From Grifola frondosa (taxonomy: Eukaryota; Basidiomycota; Agaricomycetes; Polyporales; Grifolaceae): a stretch of 64,000 nucleotides of DNA. A program made the position numbers and the translations under genes. Below, one piece after another: positions 22,766 through 34,366 of this stretch (position 1 is its first letter; every line of letters starts with the position of its first letter). Under the pieces are notes generated by a model. The model saw nothing but the letters and a program-made list of their open reading frames with translations, did not search any database and was not told the DNA's origin. The DNA lies in contig LUGG01000001.1 of the NCBI GenBank assembly GCA_001683735.1, positions 2,666,001 through 2,730,000 on the forward strand, in the 5' to 3' direction.

Positions 22766-23595
22766 GCAGACAGACGAATGAAGAAGAACGACAAAGTGTA
22801 ATATTGTTTGCGTGTGGATTTTATACCATCGTTTACCCCAGACGTTGTAACATCTTGATATCTTGTGAAATATCAGACGTGCATTTACCAGAACAGCGCA
22901 GTAAAATTGCGGTTCTGCTCGATCGCCGAACGCAAAACTTGTACAAAAGACTGCAGGTCTCCGAGCACACTCTGAAAGCAGTCCTTACAATTCCAAAACT
23001 TTGGCAAGACGATTTCTAGTGGCACGTCCTCGAACCGCAAAATCTAACTTCAGAGGTGAAAGCAGATACAGACGCTCACCTTGCGCTCATCTCCGTAGGA
23101 AACACCACGCCGGAACAACGGTCGCGCACCTCCACATGCTCAATATCCCTATATATTTTCAATAGCAGTGCACGACGCCTTGGCCTGCGTGTTACCGTCG
23201 TGATGAGTGGTCATGTTGCAGTTGTGTTGCAGCGCAAAAAAATGAGAGGCTAATGTTTGACAACTGACCGCTGTCACATCAGGTGGGGGAGGTTTTCGGA
23301 GAAATAGCCATGAGGTCCATGCATACTATACGAGTGTAGGATTTATAAAAGTACCTCCAGGGAAGCTGGAATGGCTGCGACGATCCCTGCGAAGGGACGT
23401 CAGCGACCACGAATTCCATGTGTGCAGGCCACAAGAACTTTGTTCCGGCTAGCGGTTCAGACCGTCGGTCTTTCGAGGAGAATTTATTCGAAGTGAAGAA
23501 GGAGAGTCTGTCGCGGATGGCGCAAGGGGTGTAAAACTCCAAATTGAGCGGGAGTTGATCCACGAACGGACATGCCGCCGAGTAGCCGGTTCTGA
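22766..23595. other. Intergenic between the beta-flanking gene and the retroelement
   Basis: About 830 bp. Short open frames are present but none resembles a protein or carries a splice pattern. In the ancestral arrangement this stretch would join directly to the sequence at 51289 onward. Confidence 0.5.
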
Positions 23596-23600
23596 ACGAT
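23596..23600. repeat. Target-site duplication (ACGAT), left copy
   Basis: ACGAT directly precedes the left LTR; the same five bases directly follow the right LTR at 51289-51293. A 5-bp duplication is normal for Ty3/gypsy integration. Confidence 0.85.
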
Positions 23601-23661
23601 TGTGACGCTCGCAATCCTAAGTAGGAATTGGTGGTGTCACACTAGAGTCACTCGAATCAAG
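23601..23661 (-). repeat. Left (3') LTR, first fragment
   Basis: Starts TGTGACGCTC and matches positions 51025-51085 with one difference. It is cut after ...GAATCAAG by the DNA transposon; the remainder continues at 29549. Confidence 0.9.
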
Positions 23662-23689
23662 GGCGGTCGTTCCATAGGTGTGGTGTCAC
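23662..23689 (+). repeat. Left terminal inverted repeat of the DNA transposon
   Basis: Begins GGCGGTCGTTCC and contains ATAGGTGTGGTGT, the reverse complement of the right end except for five mismatches. Confidence 0.85.
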
Positions 23690-23890
23690 TAGGACCTAGC
23701 TGACTTTAAAAACCTATACATGCGCAAACAAAGGTAGCTTAGGCGCCAGCGACGCGGTGCTGATGCTGACGCTGTCTCGAATTGCTGCATTTTCCATCAA
23801 TCACAACTTTATTTACATTTCTAACTCTGGATAGCCACTTTCGACCATATATTCCAAAATCTAGTGGGTTTTTCCGGCCAGAAGTTGAGA

Positions 23891-26800
23891 ATGTCCGACA
23901 CACCCGTGGCACCCCGCCGAGGCCGAGGCCGACCTAAAGGAACGAAGAATGGCCCGAACGCAGGACATGTAGGCAGACCGCGAAAGGATGGCCAGCCTCC
24001 GGCGAAGCGACAACAATCAGCCCGTGAGTAATGGGAAATCCCCAATTTCTGATACCTCAATACCTATTCCAGTCATTTTATGCTTCTTTAGAGAATGATT
24101 CTAATGCTAACGCGTGTAAAACGCACGCGACATCGAGTCAAGGCGAGTAAAGTTGAACCACGAACCTGGCTTTACCCCGGTTACTGATACATTTACTTGT
24201 GACAGGTTCACATAATACCCCGCCGCCGACAGCTTCAGCTGCGAGGACGCCGACGACTGAAGTCGACATGTGCGGCGGACCAGATATATCTGGTAAGCTT
24301 GCACTCACTAACGGAAACCTGCGCTGTTCTCACTTACCGATTTTGTAGAGGACGAGGTGCAGTACACCGATAGCAGCCCAAACCGACAGTCTGCAGAAGC
24401 TTCACAGGCCTCTGGTGATGAAAACATCGCACTCGCCGCCACCACTAACAACGCGCCCCACACTGCTCGGCCCTCTGACAAGACAGTTGAAGGCAGTTTT
24501 TCATCAGCAGATGATGCGTCAAATGATGTAATGCACCACGCGTATCGACCCAGCTTCTGCGCCGACAACCTTGCTATTACCGGATTGACGACACAGGTGG
24601 AGGAACTGGTCGACAATATTGAGCCGATGATAAATGGTATGTATGAGAACTACATTTCATGCTCTACAAGATAACTAACATAAGTTGTAGTACCCAATCC
24701 AACCACAATCAATAGTCCTGCTTCGTCACAACACAAAGGTATGTTCTCTTTATGTATGGTATGCATGTAGCTAACCAGAGCCCATGTAGAAGCTAACCGT
24801 AATATCTATCTTACGAATAAATGGTCACCGCCGAAGGGTGTTGGCGTTTTCGGCCGTGGAGATGATGGCGTAGGTAGGGCTCCGTCAGATTAGTTATTGA
24901 CCCAAACTAAAAACACATTATAGATTGTGATATGCTGGAGTATGACGAAGAGGAGGGGGATTTATTCGGTGATGAAAGCCTCAGTGACGAAAGCCGCACC
25001 AACATCAGTCCCGAGTTCGAAGCTATCCCCGATGACGACGAGGAAATTATGAAGGATGGTAGTTCTTCTGAGACAGGAGCATCCCGCAAAAGATCTACAT
25101 TACCCAGCTGGCTCTCCAAGGACTACGAAAACACACGTGAGCGTCTTGCAGATGAGATGCGTAAAAATGTGTCACGAAGGCCAACGTGCTATGACCGGGG
25201 CACCTTCACTGAGGGCCCCATATGTGCCTTTTTTTCTGTTGATCGTAAATTCCAGCCCACGCCAGAAGACTTTTATCATCCCACCTATTTTGTCTGGCTT
25301 CCTCACTTGCTCATCGACCGAATCCCTTGCCCGGCTTGCATGTCGGTGTCTCGTCTTTCTAAAGATGGACACCCAGTGTATCTCCGCGCGAATGGTTGGC
25401 CAAAAAGCCCAAGACGAGTTGTTGACCTCGAACGATGTCTCTATCTCATCGGTTATCGCTATTACTGTCCGAACTCAACCTGCGGAAAGTCGTATCAAAG
25501 CTGGAGTCCGGCGCTGCTCGCTTCACTCCCTAGAGCAATATCTCTACACTTCACACATCATCTTACCTATCGTAATGGCGTAACCGATCTCGTTGCGTCT
25601 CTCATGCGTGCAGCCTACCTTCTTGGGATTGGACCTGTGCCTTTTGCGCAGATGATTCGTTCGAATCATGTCCGCTACTATGAAAGATTGCATCTCCAGT
25701 ATGCGGAGATGGTGTATGCTCGCCAAAAGAGTTCATTTGCTCATCTCCTCGCCAAATTCAAGCCGTTTGGCCAATTTGACGATTGCAATGGCTACACAGG
25801 GTATAGTCCCTCAGCGCGGTACTTCCGTGATCTATATGTGCATCTTATTTCCTCGCATGCACCAGAGATAGATCAGTATAGCTCGATGCTGTCGGCGAAA
25901 CTACTACAGGTTGATCATACATTTAAGGTGAGCTTCTTGATGTTGCTACGTTTGCGCTGCCTGCTGAATGTATCATACAGATTGTGGATCATATTGGGAA
26001 AATCAACGGTATTCGCGTCTTTAATGCGTTGCATACAAGCATCAACGAGTACGGAGAGATCCGCTCGATGATTATGACGCCGACGAAAGCGCATGATCAA
26101 TTCATGCCTGCTCTCAGGGCCGTCTCCGACTCTCTGAAAACATACGGCCATGGTCCTATTGAGCTTGTATACACAGATAATGTTCCTGGCGATAAGCCCG
26201 AGCTTGAGCATCTTCTTCCGTCCCTCCTCAATGACGTGATTTCTGTCCCTGACTCCTCTTCACTTGAACACCTCACACTTCCCCTCGACTGCAATATTGT
26301 TATGTTATCATCAGCCTTTCAAGTCAATACACGGCTTGGAAGCATCATTGCGAGTCTGCGTATTAAAGAAGACCTTTATGCTGCTGTCGACATGGAATGG
26401 TCAGTCGATCTCGAAAGTGGTATTCAAGGCAAGGTTGCATTGATATCAATCATGTTTGACTGAGAGATATATCTTTTACCGGTGAGTATAATTTCCATCG
26501 CATAGTGCTTCTGATGCTAAATTGTGAATCACAGCTACACTCATACCTACAAGATGGGATCCTCAAGCTTCCTTCGAAATTGTTGGTGTTCATGCATATG
26601 CCAAGCATTCGGAAGATTGAAGTTAGGATCTCGGGTGATCTGACACGCCTATTCAATGACTGCGGGTTTACTTCAGGCAAGGATGAGCCATTCACTGGTG
26701 CTCTTGATCTTGGAAAGCTTGCTAAAGACCATAATGCTGCTGCGAGAGTAACCATTGGCCTGGCCGATCTCACTGCCTTCAGTACTTCGACATTTCTTGC

Positions 26801-29171
26801 CGAAAGATCCTACAATTCGGATCAGCAGACATTGGGATGATCATGACTTAAATGATGCTCAAATCAAGTATGCAGCTCTTGATGTTTTTGCATCTGGTCC
26901 GTCTTTAAAGTCCTGTCATCTACTCACGTTGGTCAACTTGTGGACAACGCTATGCCAGGAGGCACTGCAGTGTCTTTGTTCTCCTCCGATCACTCTCGTG
27001 TGGTCGCACATGGTTTCATTACTCCCGATCAGCCCAAACAGCATCTCGGAGTTAAGGTCACCAAGACACGAGTACTTGTAACAATCACAGATATTGTTGT
27101 ACCAGGACATCTCATTCCCGCTGATCTACTCCCATCACACATTGATACACCACTCTTATCCCTCCCACCCACACCCTTTCATCTGCTATGCAAGACGAGA
27201 CATGTTCGCACACGTTCTGGAGGGAGTCCGATCAAGTACAATCCAGTTCTTCGTTGCCGGTGCGGCCCATGCCTGACACATCATTATCAACTCCGGATAT
27301 CCGCAGCAGTGCCTCCGAACATCATAGTATTTCATCGGAATTCTCTGACCCCTTAATTGTCTCACAGTGGCATCATGACATAGATGTTCCTGAAGTCATC
27401 GAGCAAACTCCTGAGGAATCTTCGCATGATCCTGATAGTGAGATGCAGGGTGAGGCCATGATTCAGAAGCTGTCTCATATTCTGCATGATGGCTCTGATG
27501 AGCCTCTTCATTCACGAGTTCTCGGTGACATCTGGCATCTCATGGACCAATTTCCCATATCTATGCAACATGGTTTACGTAGGCCATTTGCTCGTGCACT
27601 ACGGGATGCTTTTTTTATTCCTGATCCAGAAGACAAAGCTGCCGTAGTCGATTTTTTAAAGGCCAAGGGTGTTACCTGGGATCATATGCTATATACACAC
27701 TCCGGTTGGCTTCTGAAACGTGTTCGTCGGTTTGTTCCTCCTGCTGAAGAACTACTACCTCATGTTGCAAAAGTTCTTCGAGGTTATGGCCTGCTGAAGG
27801 ATGCAATGACCGGGCTTCCACTATTCAATGATTGTGCATGGACAATAGTGGATGCTGTGCTCCGAGAATATCCGCCGCGGCTATTATTCCGACCCACCAG
27901 GTATTCAGCTTTATTACAGCTGTGGCAAGGACAAGTATGGTCTTTCGACATACAGATGTGTGCGAGGCACGAATGGAATTGAGGGTGGAATCCATCAAAA
28001 CATTGTCTGCCGCTTCGGTTCATTCAACGCAGTGCCAGACTTTGCTATCCAGCTTCTTCGGGATTATACACTATCTCACAATTTGTGTGTAAGCAGCATC
28101 TCACACCTATTAAGATAGTATAATGCTAATACTAGCACAGGTTGAAACGAAAAACCGTACAGGGCTTCCGTATCGAGGTTCTTTCGACATTTGGACAAAA
28201 AACAGACTCTTGCAGCTTCTCGACATTACGTCGAACAGCTTCACATCACTTCCACTCGATTTCAGTCCCGGCGGTTGGATTAATGGGGACCGATATGTTC
28301 ACTCAACTGAAATGTTCGGCATCATGCCTTTACCTGACAAATATCGATCAAAACATTGGTATGCTTGTGTATCACCCTCAATTTGCAAAAGAACAGGAGA
28401 TCCGGTATCAGTACCTAGCAAAGCAGCAGGGAACTAGAGTTGCAGTTCTTCCCGTGCATACGAAGGCAGAGCGGGCACTTTTCTGGCTACTTGTCGCTCA
28501 ATCAGATGGCATGTCCGCTGGCAAATGGAAGCCAAACTGGCAGGCTGTCAGCCCACGTTGGGTTGACCATAGTGATGGTAAAACAATCTTCTACAAGGTC
28601 AGCAGTGAAGAGGTGCATCGGGTGCCATTGACTCACCGTTTAACTTCATCAGTTGCCCGAACACCTCAAAAGCTACTGGAAGACATGGGGCAAGAATGTC
28701 AACGAAAAGAGCTCAATCAAGATCAATCAAGCCACTTACAATGAGATCGAGACATTGCTCACCCCCAAAAGCTCGAAGCGCCTCGGCAACGCTCGTTCCA
28801 TTCCTGTCGCACAAGCAAAATCAGTTCATGATCAGGTTCATTGTCAGCAACTTTCCAAACCTAATGAAGAAGTCCACGGCTGGCAAGTTGCAACACTTCT
28901 GGGCAGACACAGTCTCCGTCAATTGACATTGCAGTACCAGTATGGAGAGCATCCTGTAATGGCGCTGACAACACCACTGGCAATATCGGGGTCCAAGGTT
29001 GGACAAAAATGTCATGCTTTGCCTACTGACCTCAATCAACCAGTTGTTTCAAAACAGAAGCCATGCACCTGTCAATGCTGCCACCGTGCCGACTGTGACG
29101 GTTGCTGGAATAGCAAACCCTGCAATGTGGACCCATCAGTGAGTTCTGATAGCAGCTGCACCCGGCAATAA
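23891..29171 (+). pseudogene. AT-hook / zinc-ribbon / DDE-like / 3'-5' exonuclease protein (DUF6729-type), disrupted
   Basis: Large multi-exon gene filling the DNA transposon. Exon 1 carries two AT-hook-like basic motifs (PRRGRGRPKGTKNG, GRPRKDGQPP). Acidic, Ser-rich exons follow. From about 25250 there is a Cys-rich module (IPCPACM, then YYCPNSTCGKSYQSW), then LLQVDHTFKV and ELVYTDNVPGDK, which look like the first two acidic positions of an RNase H-like transposase core. From about 26385, DMEWSVDLESGIQGKVALIS through RLFNDCGF, GALDLGKLAK and KYAALDVFA match RNase D/WRN-type 3'-5' exonucleases. The C-terminal half has conserved-looking blocks (GLPLFNDCAW, YYSDPPGIQLYY, EMFGIMPLPDKYRSKHW, GKWKPNWQAVSPRWV). 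A TGA at 26461-26463 replaces a probable Arg codon, and frames shift near 26779, 26895 and 27867, so this copy is dead or misassembled. The DUF name is from memory. Confidence 0.75.
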
Positions 29172-29512
29172 TCAATTGGACTTCCCAGGGTACCCACAAT
29201 GACGCCGACAGTTCGAGTTCAAATGCAAATGGAGCCAACTCACAAGGTTGAAGAGTTGGCCAGCGACGTGGAATATCAGATGCAGAGATGAGCGAGTGAG
29301 GAGTGCAGTGGGCGTGTCGAAAGTGCGGCGGTCCATTAGTATTTCAAGCAATGTATTCTATCAAACCTTATCTTAATGTTTCTGAGGCTGGCTCGGATGG
29401 GCAGCATGCACCTGTTGTGTGAGTGAGGGGCTGTGTAAAATGTACTGGCTTTGGAGAGAATATCTTTTCCTTCTCCTCCTCGATTTAATTTTATTTAATT
29501 TATTTAATTTTC

Positions 29513-29540
29513 GTCACACCACACCTATAGGACTACAGCC
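29513..29540 (-). repeat. Right terminal inverted repeat of the DNA transposon
   Basis: Reverse complement of the left end with five mismatches; followed directly by the second copy of GAATCAAG. Confidence 0.85.
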
Positions 29541-29752
29541 GAATCAAGACAGGGATAAAGTCTGTATTCAAGAGAAGCTACCATACATAGATAGAAACGA
29601 GGGGTTTACATACGCAGAGGGAATCCCGACAAAGTTCCATCGGGTTTTCTAGACCTAAGGAAAATTGAGTAGAGTGGTAAGCAAAGGACTGAAAATGCTC
29701 GGCAATGAGCGAGAAATCTAAGTAAGGAAATAACCGAATCGCTGGCACTACA
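29541..29752 (-). repeat. Left (3') LTR, second fragment
   Basis: Begins with the duplicated GAATCAAG, then follows 51086-51288 to the terminal CTACA. On the minus strand it is preceded by a purine-rich GGGCGGA, a plausible polypurine tract. Confidence 0.9.
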
Positions 29753-29783
29753 TCCGCCCTACGAAGGTCATGAAGACGTCCTT

Positions 29784-31175
29784 CTACAAATCGACCAACT
29801 CCCCCACCATATCAATGTCTTTGTCGGTGCTGGAGGCTGCGACTGCCTTGCCCGAGGAACAGTCCGAGGGCCCAGCTTCAGTGCTATTGGAGGGACCGGC
29901 GGCAGCCACAGACGCATTGGCGCCGATCGGGCGCGCGTTGAACTTGCGCTTTAACTCCTCAATGCATGCCTTCTTAACGATGGGGTCTTCAGCCATCACT
30001 GCCACGTCGTCGCCATCCACAACCATTGCTGCAGCGGTTGATTCGGGCGTGGGAGTTGCAGGAGGAGCCATGGGAGGAGCCGCAGGATGAGCCAGGACAA
30101 TGAGTATGTCGGAAGCGGCGGGAGTCGCGGTAGTAGGAACTGCCGGCGTCGTCGTGCGGCCTTTGGCACTGCCTCCGCCATGCCCTCCAGGATATCCACG
30201 CCCTCCAGCATGACCTGCAGCGATGTCCTTCATCCGGGTGAGCACTTTTTTCTTCTTCACAGCTAGTCGCTCAGCCTTCTTCCTAGAGATGAACTCGTCC
30301 TGGTGCTGCTGCTTCTCGAGCAGCAAGAACATGGCACCATGCATGATGTGCTCCTCCCGCACACTGTACTTGGATTGAATGTGCGAGGCGTCGATGCCAT
30401 CGGGAATGATGAGATTGATCGGGATAGGTTCACCCGCCACAAGTTGAGTGCCGTCTGCCGAGTCGTAGAAGACGAATTGATACACACACTCCGCATCATT
30501 AAACCAAAGGGCCTGGAAGGACTCATATCTGCCAGGCGCAAGACCAGTTGCTGGATCAAATTGCTTGGAATGCAGCTCGTGGTCAAAGGCGGCGAAGAGC
30601 AACAACTGCGACGGAGTGAAGACGTGAGAGATGGCCATGGTAGGGTCGCAAAGGACGACGTCACCTTCAGGAAGATGCTGGAAGTAGCAGTGACCAGCAG
30701 AGGTCAGCATGGTCATAGCAGCGGAGGACGGGTAGCCATGGGCAGGAGTGCTTGAAGCGAGAATGGGCGAAGGTGAGCAGGCAGCGAGGAGAGTAGAGAG
30801 AGTGGGAGTATGAGAGGGAGGTAAGAGAATTAGGCCTTGACTTTTCCGCACTGATTGTCCCGCTTTTATAGGTTGGCATTGAAAATTTGCACCAAGCGGA
30901 CAGATGTCAAGGCCGCCCAGATATATCTGAGGGTCATCGGCAGGAGGACTGCCAGCTCCATCTCCTAGCTCGCCGATGGTCTGGATGCCGACGGCTTCAA
31001 AATATGACTTCAGTGTGGCGAGGTGTGCAATTGATGCATACGGGACCCACGTCTTGTCTCCCAACTTCCAGAGGGCTTGAAACAGAGCCTTCTCTCCAGA
31101 TCCACGGTGAGCAATGATATTGTCAATTGCCCACTCCTCATCCTGATCTTCCAATTCAGCCACCTGACTGGCCAG
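29784..31175 (-). pseudogene. Pol C-terminus: chromodomain and Gly/Pro/Ala-rich tail
   Basis: Continues the integrase frame after a TGA at 31176-31178 (reading FPG-stop-LASQVAELED; an Arg CGA codon is the likely ancestor). EEWAIDNIIAHRGSGEKALF followed by WKLGDKTWVPYASIAHL is a chromodomain of the chromovirus type, which directs integration to marked chromatin. An unusually long tail of about 400 residues follows, with KKKKVLTRMKD, a Gly-rich GGRGYPGGHGGGS and a Pro/Ala/Thr-rich end. The tail is open throughout, which suggests it was coding until recently. Confidence 0.8.
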
Positions 31176-31518
31176 TCAGCCAGGAAAGAGCTGATCATCA
31201 TTAGGCTCGTGAATCTGCAGCAATGACGAGTGGAAGACATCATAAATTCCCTGTCGCTTCAAGTCGCTTGGAAGCTCTATCCGGTAGGAGTTATTCCCGA
31301 AATTCTTGGTAATGCGATAAGGCCCTATAAATTTTGGAGCCAATTTTTGCACTAACCCTTTAGGCAGGGAAATATTAGTGGTCGCAATATAGACCAGATC
31401 TTCGACCTCGAACGGAGCCGGCTGACACTTACGGTTAGCGTCGCGGGTTTGTTTTATGTGCACAGCGAGTATGCTGTCGTGTGCAGTCATAACCGCATAT
31501 TTAACCTTCTGAGCGTAG

Positions 31519-31522
31519 GCAC
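31519..31522. repeat. Target duplication of the inverted-repeat element, left copy (GCAC)
   Basis: GCAC at 31519-31522 and at 32883-32886 flank the insertion. One copy is enough to keep the integrase frame (PGVR-A-YAQ). Confidence 0.7.
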
Positions 31523-32882
31523 ATCACGGAATTCGATGGGATCTTGTAAGGCATTACAAGGCCATTGCAAGTCATTGAAATTGGATTATAATGGGCAGAA
31601 TTATTGCAATGGGCCCAAGTATGGTAACCATCTTGTCCTCGCATTTGGGCCCTTACGACCACATTACCTGTCAATTACAAGGTCATTAGAACAACCCTAA
31701 GTGTTGGATTTATTGTGAAGAGCCCAATGATTATTTCCGTTCCAATTTTTAATGTTTATATACCTAGAATTGTATTGGAACACTTTGCATAGGAAGATTA
31801 TAATAAAATATATTGGATGTAGCAATTACAAGATATGCAGGAAGGCTACTGTAGGGCGGTCAAGCACTGATGAAAGCATGTCATGAATGATGAGAGCTAA
31901 GCTAACACAATCGAGCTGCTGAGAAATCTAGCTGGCCGAGAAGCCATTGATAGGAAGTAACAGATAGTCTGCGGCAAGCAAGCAAGGAGATGCAGCAAGC
32001 GAAGGCAGACCCTGGAAGAGGTAGTCGAGATGCTCAATACACCGGGTCATTCGCACCAGTACTGATATCCACAGTGGACCCCCGAGAAGCAACTGAAGGT
32101 GTGTGTGTGAGAAGCAAAAGTTGCACAGTGACGTCTAGGCTCGGCCATTGAAACTGTGCCAGAGGGTGCATGCACGGTGACAAAGGAGTCGATCATATAA
32201 AGCAGATACCAGCAAAGTCAGAGGGTCTTTGACTCTCCTGAGAATGAGAGAGCTAACAAGCTGAGAAACATCAAAGCCGCCGAAAGAGAGCAAGAGGCCG
32301 TAGACCGCTGATCTTATGCAATATGGGCTTGAATGAGAGTGGCCACAGTATCTAGCTGAGGACCGAGCTCGGGGTGTTGTCAAGAACCTAATAGGAAGTA
32401 CGTCTTCTCAGATGGCCCGCCGTGCACATTACAGTCCTTTGTGTCTTCTCTTGTGAACCACCCGCACATCGTTAGATTTAGCTTCGATATCCAAGGAAGA
32501 AAAGGCATTGCAGAAAGGTCAAAAACAGCGCTAGAGGAGGTTCGGACTAGTCGAAACTTCAGATGAAGTGGAAGAGACCATCTGGTGTCGACCCGTTGCG
32601 CCGCAAAGATTATAAGTACAAAGTCCACTAGGAACTGTACAGGACTTATCGGCCACCATTCGATATTTTAAAATTGTTATCGACACCTTGTAGGCTCCTT
32701 ACAATGCACACGGAATATTTCTTAGGAGTTACAGTAGAATTATGAGAAATACAATGATTGGAATGAATTCAGAATATTTCATCCTCGCTGTAAGGCGATT
32801 GTGTTGATTGCAACTACATTATTATCTCATAGGATTCTCACGGCTATTACAAGGAACAAAACTTTGCAATGAATTCTGTGAT
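31523..32882. mobile_element. 1360-bp non-autonomous terminal-inverted-repeat element
   Basis: Ends form an inverted repeat: ATCACGGAATTC on the left, and the right end reads ATCACAGAATTC on the other strand. Subterminal regions repeat TTACAAGG and its relatives many times (31549, 31562, 31676, 32856). There is no coding capacity. The 4-bp duplication (a 2-bp TG duplication with 13-bp inverted repeats is equally consistent) does not assign it to a common superfamily. Confidence 0.8.
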
Positions 32883-34366
32883 GCACGGACCCCTGGGTAT
32901 TCATCAGCGAAGGCGTGATCCCAAATCATTGATCGAGGCATTTGACCGGTGTTTAAGAAGAATGGCGCATATCCTGTGCTGTCCGATCAAGCTAGGTTAA
33001 TTGCGAATTTGATCGCAGGAAGCTTCGAGACCCAGTCACGCTGCGTTGGTCCGATGCATTGGCACAGCATCTGGCCAATCATGTGATTTGCTCGTTCCGT
33101 GGACCCATCCGACTGCAGGTGATATGCACTTGACATGCGGAGTTCAACACCTAGGAGCTTGTTGAGGTGAGTCCAGAAAAGACTGGTAAATAATACATCG
33201 CGGTCACTAACTATTGACCGTGGCATACCGTGGTGCTTATAGACCTCCGCAAAGACGAGTTCTGCTACCTGCCGTGCGTTGTAATTCATGCGGTTGGGTA
33301 TCAGATGAACCATACTGGTAAGCAAGTCAATGACAGTGGTTATTGAATCAAAGCTACTGTCCCGATTTTTAGACTCAGGCAGAGGACCTACGAAATCAAT
33401 ACCAATGGCTTCCCATGGAGCACTAGGTACGGGGAGTGGATTCAGGAGGCCATATGGCTTCTGATTATTTGGCTTGCTCCGTTTACAGGTTTCGCACGTC
33501 GCACAGAATTTCTGGACATCGTTTGACATTAACTTCCACCACACATGATCACATAGGAATTCTAAGGTTTTATAGGGTCCGAGGTGTGCGAGAAGCAAGT
33601 GTGCGTGAGTAATAACCACTTCGTGGATGCTTCGACTATTGACGAGTATATCCGGGATGCACAGCAATTCTTGTAGATGGTCCTTAATGAACACAAGTCC
33701 ATCCTGGACACGAAAGTTCTTATAGTGGTTGGGTTGACGAATGATGTCTCCAAACAGCTTATCCTCAATGTATCGCCCTTGAAGAACCTTCAACAGGTCT
33801 ATTCCTTCAGCAGCACCCACTACATGTTCAAGAAATGGCTTGGAAGTCTCTGGTGTTGCCGCAGAAGCATCTGAAATGGCAGCCTTAGCATCAAGAGCTG
33901 GAGTGACAGACTTGTCTGAATCTGGTGCGTCAACTTCCTGATGTGTGACGTTCTCAGTGCTACTTATATTGTCTGACCTGCCAGCAACCATCGGCACTGC
34001 AGCGTTGCCAGCAACAGGTGCGTTGTGGACTTCGAATGTGTCTTGTGTGGTTGACTGTTCATTCTCGCCCTCCTGTCGGTCTGCACAGGGACTGTGCAGA
34101 ATGACACGTCGGATGTGTTTCGAGAACTTGCAAGAGGTCTCCAGATGCCCAGTCTCTGCAGGCGCAATGGCGGCACGCACTCTGGACCCGGAAGCTGGGC
34201 AAAGACGATGGCACAGCATCAGGAGGCTGTGTAGCGGGTACAGCAGTGGGCAGTGGGACGGCCATGATAGAGGTGCAAGGAGTGACGCGCAGGTGCACCG
34301 TTGGCGGGACCAGAGGGATGGCGAGGGCAGCGGTAGCGGTAGTGGCAGCATGAGTCTGGCTACGTG

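Larger units (their letters stand above)
23662..29540 (+). mobile_element. 5.9-kb terminal-inverted-repeat DNA transposon with an exonuclease-fused transposase-like gene
   Basis: 5879 bp inserted cleanly into the left LTR, which fixes both ends. The target duplication is GAATCAAG (8 bp) at 23654-23661 and 29541-29548; the uninterrupted LTR at 51025-51288 has this site once. The termini form an inverted repeat of about 28 bp (23662-23689 against 29513-29540; 23 of 28 match, core ATAGGTGTGGTGT), starting GGC and ending GCC. The only gene is the large multi-exon one at 23891-29171. An 8-bp duplication recalls hAT or KDZ elements, but the encoded protein resembles neither in the parts I can read. 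Confidence 0.85.
31176..34351 (-). pseudogene. Ty3/gypsy integrase, interrupted by a 1.36-kb insertion
   Basis: Integrates the retroelement cDNA. The HHCC zinc-binding domain is visible (HEVVITHAHLLLAHLG, then FCATCETCKRSK), as is the DDE core: WEAIGIDFVGPLP (first Asp), RSIVSDRDVLF (second Asp) and HLQSDGSTERANHM (Glu). After AINLA comes a TGA (32987-32989), then STGYAPFFLNTGQMPRSMIW continues to PGVRA, where the inverted-repeat element at 31523-32882 enters. The frame resumes as YAQKVKYAVMTAHDSILAVH and ends with the SH3-like FIGPYRITKNFGNNSYRIEL. Removing the insertion and one duplicated GTGC restores the frame across the site. Confidence 0.88.

Noticed and set aside
22766..23595. Short open frames downstream of the beta-flanking gene
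   Set aside because: Composition is not coding-like and no domain is visible.
23654..23662. A 9-bp (Mutator-type) target duplication for the DNA transposon
   Set aside because: Counting CGAATCAAG as the duplication spoils the first position of the inverted repeat. The 8-bp reading gives matching GGC...GCC ends, though one base of ambiguity remains.
31523..32882. Helitron or solo LTR as explanation for the integrase insertion
   Set aside because: The ends are inverted repeats with a target duplication, unlike Helitrons, and they do not read TG...CA as an LTR would.
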